Part shown: piece after piece, positions 1 to 8,488 of the stretch
How positions within the stretch are numbered: position 1 is the stretch's first letter
Layout: every line of letters starts with the position of its first letter
Origin: an uncultured Bacteroidales bacterium
Lineage (GTDB): Bacteria > Bacteroidota > Bacteroidia > Bacteroidales > Bacteroidaceae
NCBI GenBank assembly: GCA_902778625.1
Contig: CACYYM010000010.1
Span: 124,001 to 188,000, forward strand
Length of the DNA: 64,000 bases
Direction: 5' to 3'
The notes under the pieces: generated by a model
Databases searched by the model: none
The model's input: the letters and a program-made list of their open reading frames with translations, nothing else
What the model was told of the DNA's origin: nothing
Translations under genes and position numbers: made by a program

Positions 1-609
1 GTTGAATATTACGCAGTTCTGCAGGATCTCGCACACGCTGGCACCCTTATGATCGTAGGCCGCCTTGAGAATCTCCACGGTTCCCGGAGCATCGGTAGCA
101 ACGGCGCGGGCAAAGAAATGACCTCTCGCTCCGAAGCACAGCTCGGCAGGACGGAAAGGATCCTCAACCGTTCCGTAAGGCGACGACTTGCTGACGAAGC
201 CGCGCGGGCTGGTGGGGCTGTACTGACCCTTCGTCAAACCGTAGATTCTGTTGTTGAGCAGAATCATGTTCAGGTTGATGTTACGGCGGTTGGCGTGTAT
301 GAAGTGATTGCCTCCGATAGCCAATCCATCGCCATCACCGCTGACTTGCCAAACGGCGAGGCTGGGGTTGACGACCTTACAGCCGGTCGCAATCGCAGCC
401 GCTCTGCCGTGAATGGTATTCATGCCATACGTCGCCATATAGTGCGGCAAACGGCTGGAACAGCCGATACCACTGATAACGGCTGTCTGCGACGGCGCCA
501 CACCTATCTCAGCCATCGCCTTATGCAGGCTGGCAAGGAAGAAATGGTCACCACATCCAGGACACCAACGCGGCTGTCCTTTCTTGAAATCATTATTCGT
601 GTAAGCCAT
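1..609 (-). CDS. korB: 2-oxoglutarate:ferredoxin oxidoreductase, beta subunit (3' end cut by window)
   Basis: Translating the minus strand from the ATG whose complement lies at 607-609 gives 203 codons without a stop, running off the left edge. The product starts MAYTNNDFKKGQPRWCPGCG and has the CPGCGDH motif, the thiamine-diphosphate/Mg site SGDGDGLAIGG, and a downstream NNRIYGLTKGQYSPTS stretch typical of the beta subunit of 2-oxoacid:ferredoxin oxidoreductases. It binds thiamine diphosphate and, with KorA, oxidatively decarboxylates 2-oxoglutarate to succinyl-CoA, reducing ferredoxin (or carboxylates in reverse). It starts 15 nt after the korA stop, so the two are one transcript. The family's usual length is about 250-340 aa, so roughly the last quarter to third is missing. 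Specificity for 2-oxoglutarate over other 2-oxoacids is inferred from the KorA partner. Confidence 0.93.
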   Translation of the reverse strand, partial: MAYTNNDFKKGQPRWCPGCGDHFFLASLHKAMAEIGVAPSQTAVISGIGCSSRLPHYMATYGMNTIHGRAAAIATGCKVVNPSLAVWQVSGDGDGLAIGGNHFIHANRRNINLNMILLNNRIYGLTKGQYSPTSPRGFVSKSSPYGTVEDPFRPAELCFGARGHFFARAVATDAPGTVEILKAAYDHKGASVCEILQNCVIFN

Positions 610-624
610 AGTTTTGTGTCCCTT

Positions 625-2460
625 TTACTTGTTGATAATCTGATTGAATGCTTCTACTAACTCGTTCACGACAAATGGTTGTCCCTTTACTTGGTTGAAC
701 TGCAAGGGCACGAAGCCGTCGACTTTCATGCGAAGCCAGCCTGCGAGCTGTCCCATATTCTGTTCTGCGACCACAACCTTCGGGTACTTCTTCAATACTT
801 CGGCAGTGTTCTTTGGCAACGGGTTGATGTAACGGAAATGCGCGAGGGCAACCTTCTTGCCCTGGGCACGCAGTTCGTCCATCGCTGCATGCAGGTGACC
901 ATAAGTACCGCCGAAGCCCACGATGAGCAACTCGGCATCGTCTTTGTCGCCGAGCACCTCGAGGTCGGGCACGGGGATGGCAGCTATCTTTGCCTGGCGC
1001 TTACGTGTCATCAGGTCGTGATTCTCTGGATTTGTGCTGATGGCACCAGTCTTGTCGTCCTTTTCGAGGCCGCCGAGGATGTGCTCGAAGCCTTCGCGGC
1101 CGGGCACGGCCCAGTAGCGAACGCCTTCAGCATTACGCATATACGGTGTCCACGAGCCTTTCAGTTCCTCCGGGACATACGGCGGATTGATAGCGGGATA
1201 CTGTTTCAAGTCGGGCAATCTAAAGGCAGCCGAGCCGTTTGCAACAAAGGCGTCGGTCATCAGGATGACGGGCGTCATGTGTTCCAACGCAATCTTTGAG
1301 GCAGCGTATGCCATTTCGAAGCAATCCGTAGGACTTGCTGCGGCAACGACAGGCATTGGGCTCTCGCCGTTACGACCAAAGAGAGCTTGCAAGAGGTCGG
1401 TCTGTTCGCTCTTCGTAGGAAGACCCGTTGCAGGTCCGCCTCGCTGCACATCAAGCACGACGATGGGCAACTCCATGATGACTGCAAGGTTCATCGCCTC
1501 GCTCTTGAGGCAGATGCCGGGGCCGGAAGTCGAAGTCACAGCGAGTGCTCCAGCGAATGATGCACCGACTGCCGACGCGCAGCCTGCTATCTCGTCCTCG
1601 CACTGAACAGTGATGACACCGAGGCTCTTGTGCTTCGACAACTCGTGAAGGACGTCGGTTGCAGGTGTGATGGGATACGAACCAAGGTAAAGCTTCAGCC
1701 CAGCCTTCTCGGCAGCAGCGATGAAGCCATACGCCGTAGCCTTGTTGCCGGTGATGTCCATATAGCGACCGGGCACTTTGTGCTTGGTCTCGATGCGATA
1801 GACGTTGGCCACGCTGCTGTGCGTGTTGTGGCCGTAGTCATAGCCTGCCTGGATGACTTTGATGTTTGCCTCAGCCACTTCGGGCTTCTTGGCGAACTTC
1901 TCACGCAAGAAGTTGAAGGCGACGTCGAGGTCTCTGTCGAACAACCAGCACACCAGTCCGAGGGCAAACATATTGCGACATTTGCTCACGCTCTTGGCGT
2001 CCATCCCACTATCGGCGAGGCAATCCTTCACCATCGACGTGAGTGGACAGGCAATCACCCTGTCTGGGTCGATACCCATCTCGCCGAGATAATCGTCCGA
2101 AGCAAACTGTGCCTTCTCCAAATCTTTAGGTCCGAAGCTGTCGGTATCGATGATGATAGCGGCATCGGGCTTAGCGTAGCGATACTGCGTCTTGAGTGCT
2201 GCGGCATTCATTGCCACGAGAACATCGCAGAGATCACCAGGCGTATAGACCTGCTCGGCACCGATATGTACCTGAAAACCACTGACGCCCGTGAGCGAAC
2301 CCTGCGGAGCGCGGATGTCGGCAGGGTAGTCCGGGAACGTACTGATACTGTTGCCTACGGTAGCACTCACCGTAGAAAAAATGTTTCCGGCGAGCTGCAT
2401 GCCGTCGCCGGAATCACCAGAGAACCTTACTACTACAGATTCTTTTTCCTTTATTTCCAT
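625..2460 (-). CDS. korA: 2-oxoglutarate:ferredoxin oxidoreductase, fused gamma-alpha subunit
   Basis: 611 aa. The N-terminal third is the gamma-type domain (FSGDSGDGMQLAG near residue 14, FPDYPADIRAP near 42). The C-terminal two thirds are the alpha-type pyrimidine-binding and transketolase-like domains (SYPITPATDVLHEL near 260, TSTSGPGICLKSEAMNLA near 310). This gamma-alpha fusion of about 600 aa is the usual form in Bacteroidetes. With KorB it interconverts 2-oxoglutarate plus CoA with succinyl-CoA plus CO2 using ferredoxin, replacing the NAD-linked dehydrogenase in anaerobes. It is followed 15 nt later by korB. The tRNA-Arg gene and its promoter lie upstream in the same orientation, so transcription may pass through the tRNA. 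The cytosolic location is inferred from the absence of a signal peptide. Confidence 0.95.
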   Translation of the reverse strand: MEIKEKESVVVRFSGDSGDGMQLAGNIFSTVSATVGNSISTFPDYPADIRAPQGSLTGVSGFQVHIGAEQVYTPGDLCDVLVAMNAAALKTQYRYAKPDAAIIIDTDSFGPKDLEKAQFASDDYLGEMGIDPDRVIACPLTSMVKDCLADSGMDAKSVSKCRNMFALGLVCWLFDRDLDVAFNFLREKFAKKPEVAEANIKVIQAGYDYGHNTHSSVANVYRIETKHKVPGRYMDITGNKATAYGFIAAAEKAGLKLYLGSYPITPATDVLHELSKHKSLGVITVQCEDEIAGCASAVGASFAGALAVTSTSGPGICLKSEAMNLAVIMELPIVVLDVQRGGPATGLPTKSEQTDLLQALFGRNGESPMPVVAAASPTDCFEMAYAASKIALEHMTPVILMTDAFVANGSAAFRLPDLKQYPAINPPYVPEELKGSWTPYMRNAEGVRYWAVPGREGFEHILGGLEKDDKTGAISTNPENHDLMTRKRQAKIAAIPVPDLEVLGDKDDAELLIVGFGGTYGHLHAAMDELRAQGKKVALAHFRYINPLPKNTAEVLKKYPKVVVAEQNMGQLAGWLRMKVDGFVPLQFNQVKGQPFVVNELVEAFNQIINK

Positions 2461-2506
2461 TGTTAACTATTAACTATGAACTCTAAAATGTTTACTACCG
2501 AAGTAG

Positions 2507-2578
2507 TACTCCCGAGGGGAATCGAACCCCTATCTAAAGTTTAGGAAACTTCTATTCTATCCGTTGAACTACAGGAGC
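2507..2578 (-). tRNA. tRNA-Arg (anticodon CCT)
   Basis: The minus strand folds as a full cloverleaf of 72 nt: acceptor GCTCCTG with CGGGAGT, D arm GTTC/GAAT, anticodon stem GAAGT/ACTTT with loop TTCCTAA, and T arm AGGGG-TTCGATT-CCCCT. The loop gives anticodon CCT, reading AGG (arginine). No CCA is encoded; the discriminator is A. It lies 47 nt upstream of korA on the same strand, with a TACCTTTG box upstream at 2619-2626. Confidence 0.93.
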
Positions 2579-2618
2579 AGCAGGACACAACTATGCCCGT
2601 CTTTCTAAAATTCGCGTG

Positions 2619-2626
2619 CAAAGGTA
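2619..2626 (-). promoter_or_regulatory. -7 promoter box TACCTTTG for tRNA-Arg (and perhaps korAB)
   Basis: The minus strand reads TACCTTTG, matching the Bacteroidetes -7 consensus TAnnTTTG, 41 nt upstream of the tRNA-Arg 5' end. Initiation about 7 nt further on would leave a short 5' leader for RNase P to remove. Confidence 0.65.
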
Positions 2627-2635
2627 CAACAAAAA

Positions 2636-2664
2636 GTGAAAAGTGAAAAGTGAAAAGTGAAAAA
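2636..2664 (+). repeat. 8-nt tandem repeat AAGTGAAA
   Basis: About 3.5 copies of an 8-nt word (GTGAAAA) lie just upstream of the tRNA-Arg promoter. It belongs to the short 7-9 nt tandem words that fill many gaps in this window. Confidence 0.7.
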
Positions 2665-2803
2665 TTATTTGTTAATTGCAGGAAATCGCAAAAGCGACAA
2701 TTGACAAATCGTCAAATCATCACGCCATTCTGCTTACTTTTTGCTACTTTGATTTCAGACGCTGCACGGCGCAAAATAGAACGAAAAACGGGGGAAAAGT
2801 GGA

Positions 2804-2902
2804 CTTAGCAGGGGGTGTTGACCGACCCCGCAGGCGACGTTGACAATCCTCGCAGGCGAAGTTTTACATTTTCGCGTGCCGCGTTTGGCATTTTCGCGTG
2901 CT
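2804..2902 (+). repeat. 22-nt-phased palindrome array (core CGCAGGCG/CGCGTGC)
   Basis: The 672 bp between tRNA-Arg and susC holds five short imperfect palindromes whose centres fall at 2810.5, 2832.5, 2854.5, 2876.5 and 2898.5, that is, exactly every 22 nt. The cores read AGCAGGGG (degenerate), CCGCAGGCGA, TCGCAGGCGA, TCGCGTGCCG and TCGCGTGC. The same core occurs in the arrays at 29590-29688 and 48743-48822. The array lies between divergent transcription units. Function unknown. Confidence 0.8.
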
Positions 2903-3213
2903 TAATCGGCCTCCAAAACACATCAAAAAAACCACTTTCCCGCTCAAAATCGAGCCTATTTACTGACTATGTCGCACATCGCAAAATATAAACACCACAG
3001 TCTCAGCCTGTTACAAAAATCGGCAAAATTCTAGAGAATCCGTACCTAGGTACAGGCCCTCGATTCCGATGGGCTTCTCCGCGATTTGGGAAAAGCCAGA
3101 ATGTAAGCAAAATGCCACTCTTTGCTAACAAATTGTCAAATACGACAAAGAAATGTTTTTTCTTTTAAGGGCAATAACATACCATTATACTTTATTTATC
3201 CGAAAATTTTGCA

Positions 3214-3221
3214 TATCTTTG
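3214..3221 (+). promoter_or_regulatory. -7 promoter box TATCTTTG for susC
   Basis: TATCTTTG fits TAnnTTTG and lies 31 nt before the susC start codon, a typical distance for this phylum. It is preceded by an AT-rich stretch. A likely promoter for the susC-susD-GH85 operon. Confidence 0.7.
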
Positions 3222-3251
3222 CAAGGCAGTTTGTACAAATAACTATTTTAT

Positions 3252-6200
3252 ATGAAAGACAGACAGACAAAACGGCTGGCTGGAGGCCCCGTAGTGGGGC
3301 TCGCCTTGGCGGCGCTGCTCTTGGTGCTTCCCGCCTCAGCCTCCCCTACCCCCTCCACAGGAGGGGAAGACGGACCTTCACAGGTCGTGCAGAACGACGA
3401 GCCACAAAAAGCAAAGCGGAAAATCAGCGGACAACTCCTTGACGAACAGGGCGAACCGCTCATCGGAGCCAGTGTCTCCGTCAAAGGCACCAGCGAGAAA
3501 GCCATCACGGATCTCGACGGGAATTATACTATCATGACCGGCGAGGAGGCTCCCGTGCTGGTCTTCTCCTACATGGGATACCAGGCGAAGGAAGTCGCTC
3601 TGAGTCAAGATTCAATGGTCGATGGCGGGTGGTCAATGGTCAATGTGGAAATGTCGGAGGACACGGCACAGCTCGACGAGGTCATCGTCACGGCCCTCGG
3701 CATCAAGCGCGAGAAGAAGATGCTGGGCTACGCCGTTCAGGACCTCAAGAGCGAGCAGCTGAACCTGACGGGCGACCCATCGGTGACGTCCGCCCTCTCA
3801 GGCAAAATCGCCGGCGTCGAAATGAATACGGCTCCCACGGGACTGGGCGGCTCCACGAAGATAACCATTCGCGGCAACTCGTCCCTCACGGACAACAACC
3901 AGCCGCTCTGGGTCGTGGACGGCGTGCCGTTCTCCGACAACCAGACGAGCGACGTGACGGCTTACGGCGGCTACGACAGGGGAGGAACCGTCTTTGACCT
4001 TAACCCCGAGGACATCGAGTCGATATCCGTGCTGAAAGGACCTAATGCGGCAGCCCTCTACGGCGCACGCGCAGGCAACGGCGTCATCCTCGTCACCACG
4101 AAGAAAGGCGCGAAGAAGGACGGCTGGGGCATCAGCTACTCCGGCTCCTTCACTTGGAGCCAGGCCGCGGAAACCATCAAGTTGCAGAACAAATACGGTC
4201 AGGGCAGCAACGGCGAAAAGCAGTATGTCTGCGACGAAGACGGCAACATCAGCTACATGACCGGCGAGAACTCCTTCGGCCCCCTGCTCGACGGGGTCAG
4301 CGATTACACCTGGAACGGCACTCAGATACCTTACCAGGCCTACGGCAACAAGCTGACCGACTACTTCAAAACAGGCTTCTCGCACTTCCACTCCGTCAGC
4401 ATGGGCAAGCAGACCGAGTCGTCCCACTTCCGCCTCTCCTTCGGATACAACGACAATCGCGGCATGTTCAAGGACGAAAGGCTGAACAAGATGACCATCG
4501 ACCTCAACGCCGGACAAAAGATTAACAAGTGGCTCAGCGTTGACGGCAAGATATCTCTGTCGAGGACAAAGGCCGACAACCGCCCGCAGACGGGACTCTG
4601 GGGCGAGGTCGGGCAGTTGCTCCTCATCCCGGCTAACGTCCGCCTCTGCGACCTGGCACAGTACAGCACCCCGCTCCGCCCGCACCAGAACTGGTTCGGA
4701 CCTGACCAGCACTACAGCAACCCCTATTACATCCGCCACCAGATGCAGAACAGCGACGAGCGCCTACGCGCCTTCGGCTACTTCGCAGGCAATCTCGACA
4801 TCAAGCCCTGGCTGAAGTTCCAGACGAAATATGCCTTCGACTACTACCGCACACGCATTAAGGAAACCAACCTCGGCCTGGCGGATCAAGCCATCACAAC
4901 AGGCGACGACACCTGGCAATCGAAACTCACCGAGGACGGCATGTACCGGGGCGAGACGAATCATTTCGAGCATAACATCTCCGCGATGTTTCTCGGCGAC
5001 TACACCCTCAGCGATGATTGGCGCTTTGGTTACACCCTGGGCGGCAACATCATGTATCAGAAGTACGAACTCCTCGGGGCTTCAGTGCAGAACATGCTCG
5101 TCAAGGACACTTGGCTCTTCAATACCGCCGAGCGCCTCAACAGCGCGACGGACGTGGGCAGCGACAGGGCGATGTACTCCATCTTTGCCTCCGCGCAGGT
5201 CGCCTTCAGGGAGTATCTCTCGCTCGACCTCACCGCGAGGAACGACTGGTCGTCCACCCTGCCCTCCAGCAACCGCTCGTTCTTCTACCCGTCTGCTTCG
5301 CTGAGCTACATCTTCTCAGATTTCATGAGCTCCATCAACAAGCCGCTGCCGCGGTGGGTTACTTTCTCGAAGCTCCGCCTCTCGTGGGCCCAAGTCGGAA
5401 AAGACCCGGAGCCCTACAACCTCTATAACACGCAGTTGTACAGCTTCTCGAATGGCGTCCGCCAGTCCGCCGTGCAGACCATCAAGATGAACAACAATCT
5501 GAAGCCCGAGATCAAGTCCTCCTACGAGGTGGGCCTCGACATGAAGTTCCTGCAGAATCGTCTCGGCTTCGACTTCACATACTATTACAACACGACGAAG
5601 AACCAGGCGATGCTGGTCGACGCTTCGTCTCCATGGAGCCAGCAATGGGTAAACGCCGGCAAGATCAGCAATAAGGGCATCGAGTTCACCCTCTACACGA
5701 CGCCCGTCAAGACAAAGGACTTCACCTTCGACCTCAATTTGAACCTCGCTCACAACGTCAGCAAAGTCGATGAGCTGGCCGATGGCGTGAACCGCATCTA
5801 CTTTGCCGGCGACTCGCACATGCCCGTCAAGGTCGGCGCCGTCAAGGGTGGCAAGCTCGGCGACATCTATGCGAACAAGCTCATGAAACGCGATGCGGCA
5901 GGCAACGTCATACTCGACGCCAACGGACTGCCTCAGCCCGAGACAGGCGGCGGCAACCAAGAGCAATGGCTCCTCGACCACCCAATCGGCAACATCCAAC
6001 CCAAGCTCCTGATGTCCCTGATGCCCACCTTCAACTATCGCGGCATTATCCTCTCGGGCTTGATCGACGCGAAGATAGGCGGCGACATCGTAAGCGTGTC
6101 CGAGGGCATGGCGACGATGGTGGGCACGTCAGAGCGTACGCTCGACCGCGACTTCCCCAACGCGCAGCGATACTATCAGACGATAGGCCTCTACTCTTCA

Positions 6201-6476
6201 GAACAAGGCTACGCCGAAGAGTTTGTGCACGACGCCTCCTTCGTCAAGCTGAAGGAACTTTCCATCGGTTACGACTTCCCGAAGAAGCTGTTCCTGAAGA
6301 CGCCGCTTACTTCCCTGCGACTCTCTTTCGTTGCACGCAATCTCTGTTTCCTCATGAAGAACGCGCCCGGCAATCCCGAGGGAGGCTACGACACAACGAT
6401 GTTCTCGCAGGCTCTCGACTTCCTATCCGTGCCGTATGCACGCACTTATGGACTCACCGTTAACTTGGGATTTTGA
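3252..6476 (+). CDS. SusC/RagA-family TonB-linked outer-membrane transporter
   Basis: 1074 aa. A signal peptide (about 1-30, ending near PASASP) is followed by a carboxypeptidase-like regulatory domain (KISGQLLDEQGEPLIGASVSV, about 56-130), the plug domain (VVDGVPFSDNQ, LKGPNAAALYGARAGNG, about 150-280) and a long beta-barrel ending in GLTVNLGF, a typical outer-membrane C-terminus. SusC proteins import oligosaccharides across the outer membrane using TonB energy. The partner SusD lipoprotein starts 30 nt downstream and a GH85 endoglycosidase follows, so N-glycan oligosaccharides are the likely cargo. Two oddities are visible. A half-copy of the CCCCTCC...GGAGGGG repeat encodes SPTPSTGG at the signal-peptide junction, and five 7-nt copies of TCAATGG (3612-3646) encode SMVDGGWSMVN just before the TonB-box/plug region. 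Confidence 0.95.
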   Translation: MKDRQTKRLAGGPVVGLALAALLLVLPASASPTPSTGGEDGPSQVVQNDEPQKAKRKISGQLLDEQGEPLIGASVSVKGTSEKAITDLDGNYTIMTGEEAPVLVFSYMGYQAKEVALSQDSMVDGGWSMVNVEMSEDTAQLDEVIVTALGIKREKKMLGYAVQDLKSEQLNLTGDPSVTSALSGKIAGVEMNTAPTGLGGSTKITIRGNSSLTDNNQPLWVVDGVPFSDNQTSDVTAYGGYDRGGTVFDLNPEDIESISVLKGPNAAALYGARAGNGVILVTTKKGAKKDGWGISYSGSFTWSQAAETIKLQNKYGQGSNGEKQYVCDEDGNISYMTGENSFGPLLDGVSDYTWNGTQIPYQAYGNKLTDYFKTGFSHFHSVSMGKQTESSHFRLSFGYNDNRGMFKDERLNKMTIDLNAGQKINKWLSVDGKISLSRTKADNRPQTGLWGEVGQLLLIPANVRLCDLAQYSTPLRPHQNWFGPDQHYSNPYYIRHQMQNSDERLRAFGYFAGNLDIKPWLKFQTKYAFDYYRTRIKETNLGLADQAITTGDDTWQSKLTEDGMYRGETNHFEHNISAMFLGDYTLSDDWRFGYTLGGNIMYQKYELLGASVQNMLVKDTWLFNTAERLNSATDVGSDRAMYSIFASAQVAFREYLSLDLTARNDWSSTLPSSNRSFFYPSASLSYIFSDFMSSINKPLPRWVTFSKLRLSWAQVGKDPEPYNLYNTQLYSFSNGVRQSAVQTIKMNNNLKPEIKSSYEVGLDMKFLQNRLGFDFTYYYNTTKNQAMLVDASSPWSQQWVNAGKISNKGIEFTLYTTPVKTKDFTFDLNLNLAHNVSKVDELADGVNRIYFAGDSHMPVKVGAVKGGKLGDIYANKLMKRDAAGNVILDANGLPQPETGGGNQEQWLLDHPIGNIQPKLLMSLMPTFNYRGIILSGLIDAKIGGDIVSVSEGMATMVGTSERTLDRDFPNAQRYYQTIGLYSSEQGYAEEFVHDASFVKLKELSIGYDFPKKLFLKTPLTSLRLSFVARNLCFLMKNAPGNPEGGYDTTMFSQALDFLSVPYARTYGLTVNLGF
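3341..3368 (+). repeat. Half-copy of the CCCCTCC/GGAGGGG coding repeat inside susC
   Basis: The sequence CCTCCCCTACCCCCTCCACAG followed by GAGGGG resembles the left arm of the inverted repeat found in-frame in the sulfatase at 31281-31362. It is translated as SPTPSTGGE, directly after the predicted signal-peptide cleavage region. Confidence 0.6.
3612..3646 (+). repeat. Heptamer tandem repeat TCAATGG inside susC
   Basis: Five 7-nt copies (TCAATGG, TCGATGG, CGGGTGG, TCAATGG, TCAATGT) lie within the reading frame. The same heptamer occurs in the coding end of the large protein at 44263-48471. Confidence 0.75.
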
Positions 6477-6506
6477 ATGATTGATAATGTAAAATAGATA
6501 TTCGAC

Positions 6507-8390
6507 ATGAGACACCATATATATAATAAGGTAAGGCAGACCATCCTGAAAGCCCTCGTCCTCGGGGGCGTAATGGGAGGCGGCCTCTCCTCCTGCTACG
6601 ACCTGACCGAGATGAGCCACAATCCCTACGCCCTGGAAGGCAGCACGGGAGCGGCGAGCGGTGAGGTGACGGATGTGGACGACAACTCAAAGTACGCCGA
6701 CATCAACCTCAGCTATGCCGTCACGGCAGAGGACTCGGCCTATTGGAAAGAGTATATCAGCGCCGTGCCCAACGACCTGCGCTCCTTCCTCTATCAGAGC
6801 TACTACTCTCAGTACCAGCGAGCCACGAACCTCACCCACGACGTCTATTCCGGCTACGGTGCTTACAACCAGCCGAAGCACATGAATGGCTCGCCCCGCT
6901 ACGGCTACACGGACGGATGGTCGGCATATCGATGGGAAGACTTCTACAACCAACGCTGCACGGAGTACCGCAACATCCTGCGCGCCCTGAAATTCAACGA
7001 CACGCCCGAGCGCTACAAGAACATGTTCTACAAGGTGCGCATCTACATGGCCTTCGTGCTGCTGGCACATACCGACACCTACGGCGACATGCCCTGCAAG
7101 GAGTACGTGCAGGCCAAGATTCCTGAGGAGAACAACGTGGCCTACAACACGCAGGAGGAGGTGTACGACTGCATGTTCCGCATGCTCGAACAGGCCGTCG
7201 ATTCCATCAAGCCGAATGACGAGAGCCAGTACAACATCACCGACGACGACATCTGCTACTTCGGCGACGACCTGAAATGGCTTCGCTTCGCCAATACCTT
7301 GCGCCTCCGCATGGCGCTCCGTATCTCAAACGTCGACCCCGAGCGCGCTAAGAAGGAGGGCGAGGCTGCCCTCTCGAACCAGTACGGCCTGCTTGAGTCG
7401 AACGACGACAACATGCAGACGGTCCCCAAATATGCGCCTGTGAGCATCGGCGGCGAGGATGCCGGCGGCGACGAGAACGGCATGGCGATGTGCTCGGTGG
7501 CCTACGGCGGCGAGTTCGTCCTGTCGTGGGACATGGAGCAGTTCTACAGGAACCTCTCGACGGGCGGTGCCGAGTACACCATCAAGACGGGTCGCACGGG
7601 CTCTACGACGAAGGTCATCGACCCGCGCTGCCTGAAGTGCTGGTACAGGGCCAAGATGACGTCCGAGACCCTTGCCGCCGGCGAGGAGTCGCTCCGCGAG
7701 GACTACGTGGGCTGCCACCGCAACGCGCAGGACGATGCTGTGTCGATGTCGGTCCTCAACTACAGCTTGACCAAGACGCAGCCAAAGCCTCAGTCGAAGG
7801 ACCTGAACCCCGACTTCTACTTCAACTACTGCCGTCCGCACGTCTGGCTCAGCTATGCAGAGAGCCTTTTCCTCAAGGCCGAGGCGGTGCTGCGCGGCTG
7901 GAGCGGCGAGAGCCTTACCATGAGCGTCGAGGAGTATGTACGTGCCGGCATCCAGGCCTCGATGGACCACTACGAGGTGGACGCAGCCGAGGCGCAGTCG
8001 TATATTGACGGCGTCGTCTGCTTCAACGACGGAACGTTCCAGAGCGGCGACAACGAGCGCATCCTCGAAGCACTTATCACCCACAAGTGGATGGCCGTCT
8101 TCCCGAACGGCAATGAGGGGTGGGCCGACTTCCGCCGCACGGACTATCCTGCCCTCGAGGGCATGTACGACCCCGAGACAGATGTCGTGACCAACACTTC
8201 CGGCGACCCCCTGCTCGACCATCACCTCATCAAGCGAATCCTCTACCCCAATAGCGAGAGCCAGAACCAGTACTATCAGAACAACGCCGAACTGCAGGAA
8301 AAGAACCGGCAGAGCACTCGCCTCTGGTGGGACGTCGATGATACGATGGACGATTCTGGCAATCGGAAAACCCACAATAACTTTAGATAA
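6507..8390 (+). CDS. SusD/RagB-family glycan-binding lipoprotein
   Basis: 627 aa. The N-terminus MRHHIYNKVRQTILKALVLG leads into a lipobox LSSC near residue 30, so the mature protein should be lipid-anchored and probably surface exposed. The body shows SusD-type features: TPR-like helices, the segment FYNQRCTEYRNILRALKFND, and a C-terminal WADFRRTDYPAL followed by RILYPNSE, typical of RagB/SusD. SusD forms the lid of the SusC barrel and binds the glycan. It follows susC by 30 nt and precedes the GH85 gene by about 100 nt, forming one PUL operon. Confidence 0.94.
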   Translation: MRHHIYNKVRQTILKALVLGGVMGGGLSSCYDLTEMSHNPYALEGSTGAASGEVTDVDDNSKYADINLSYAVTAEDSAYWKEYISAVPNDLRSFLYQSYYSQYQRATNLTHDVYSGYGAYNQPKHMNGSPRYGYTDGWSAYRWEDFYNQRCTEYRNILRALKFNDTPERYKNMFYKVRIYMAFVLLAHTDTYGDMPCKEYVQAKIPEENNVAYNTQEEVYDCMFRMLEQAVDSIKPNDESQYNITDDDICYFGDDLKWLRFANTLRLRMALRISNVDPERAKKEGEAALSNQYGLLESNDDNMQTVPKYAPVSIGGEDAGGDENGMAMCSVAYGGEFVLSWDMEQFYRNLSTGGAEYTIKTGRTGSTTKVIDPRCLKCWYRAKMTSETLAAGEESLREDYVGCHRNAQDDAVSMSVLNYSLTKTQPKPQSKDLNPDFYFNYCRPHVWLSYAESLFLKAEAVLRGWSGESLTMSVEEYVRAGIQASMDHYEVDAAEAQSYIDGVVCFNDGTFQSGDNERILEALITHKWMAVFPNGNEGWADFRRTDYPALEGMYDPETDVVTNTSGDPLLDHHLIKRILYPNSESQNQYYQNNAELQEKNRQSTRLWWDVDDTMDDSGNRKTHNNFR

Positions 8391-8488
8391 TGGTAGACGC
8401 GACTCGTGGGATTTAGCAAAAAAGCACGATAAATTCGATTGAGGAACACGACAAGAATACCTTTTATATTAACCAAATAATCATCATC

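Noticed and set aside
8405..8450. A further phased array upstream of the GH85 gene
   Set aside because: Only two CACG words (8425 and 8447) are 22 nt apart; a CGTG at 8405 is off phase by two and there is no palindrome. Too weak.
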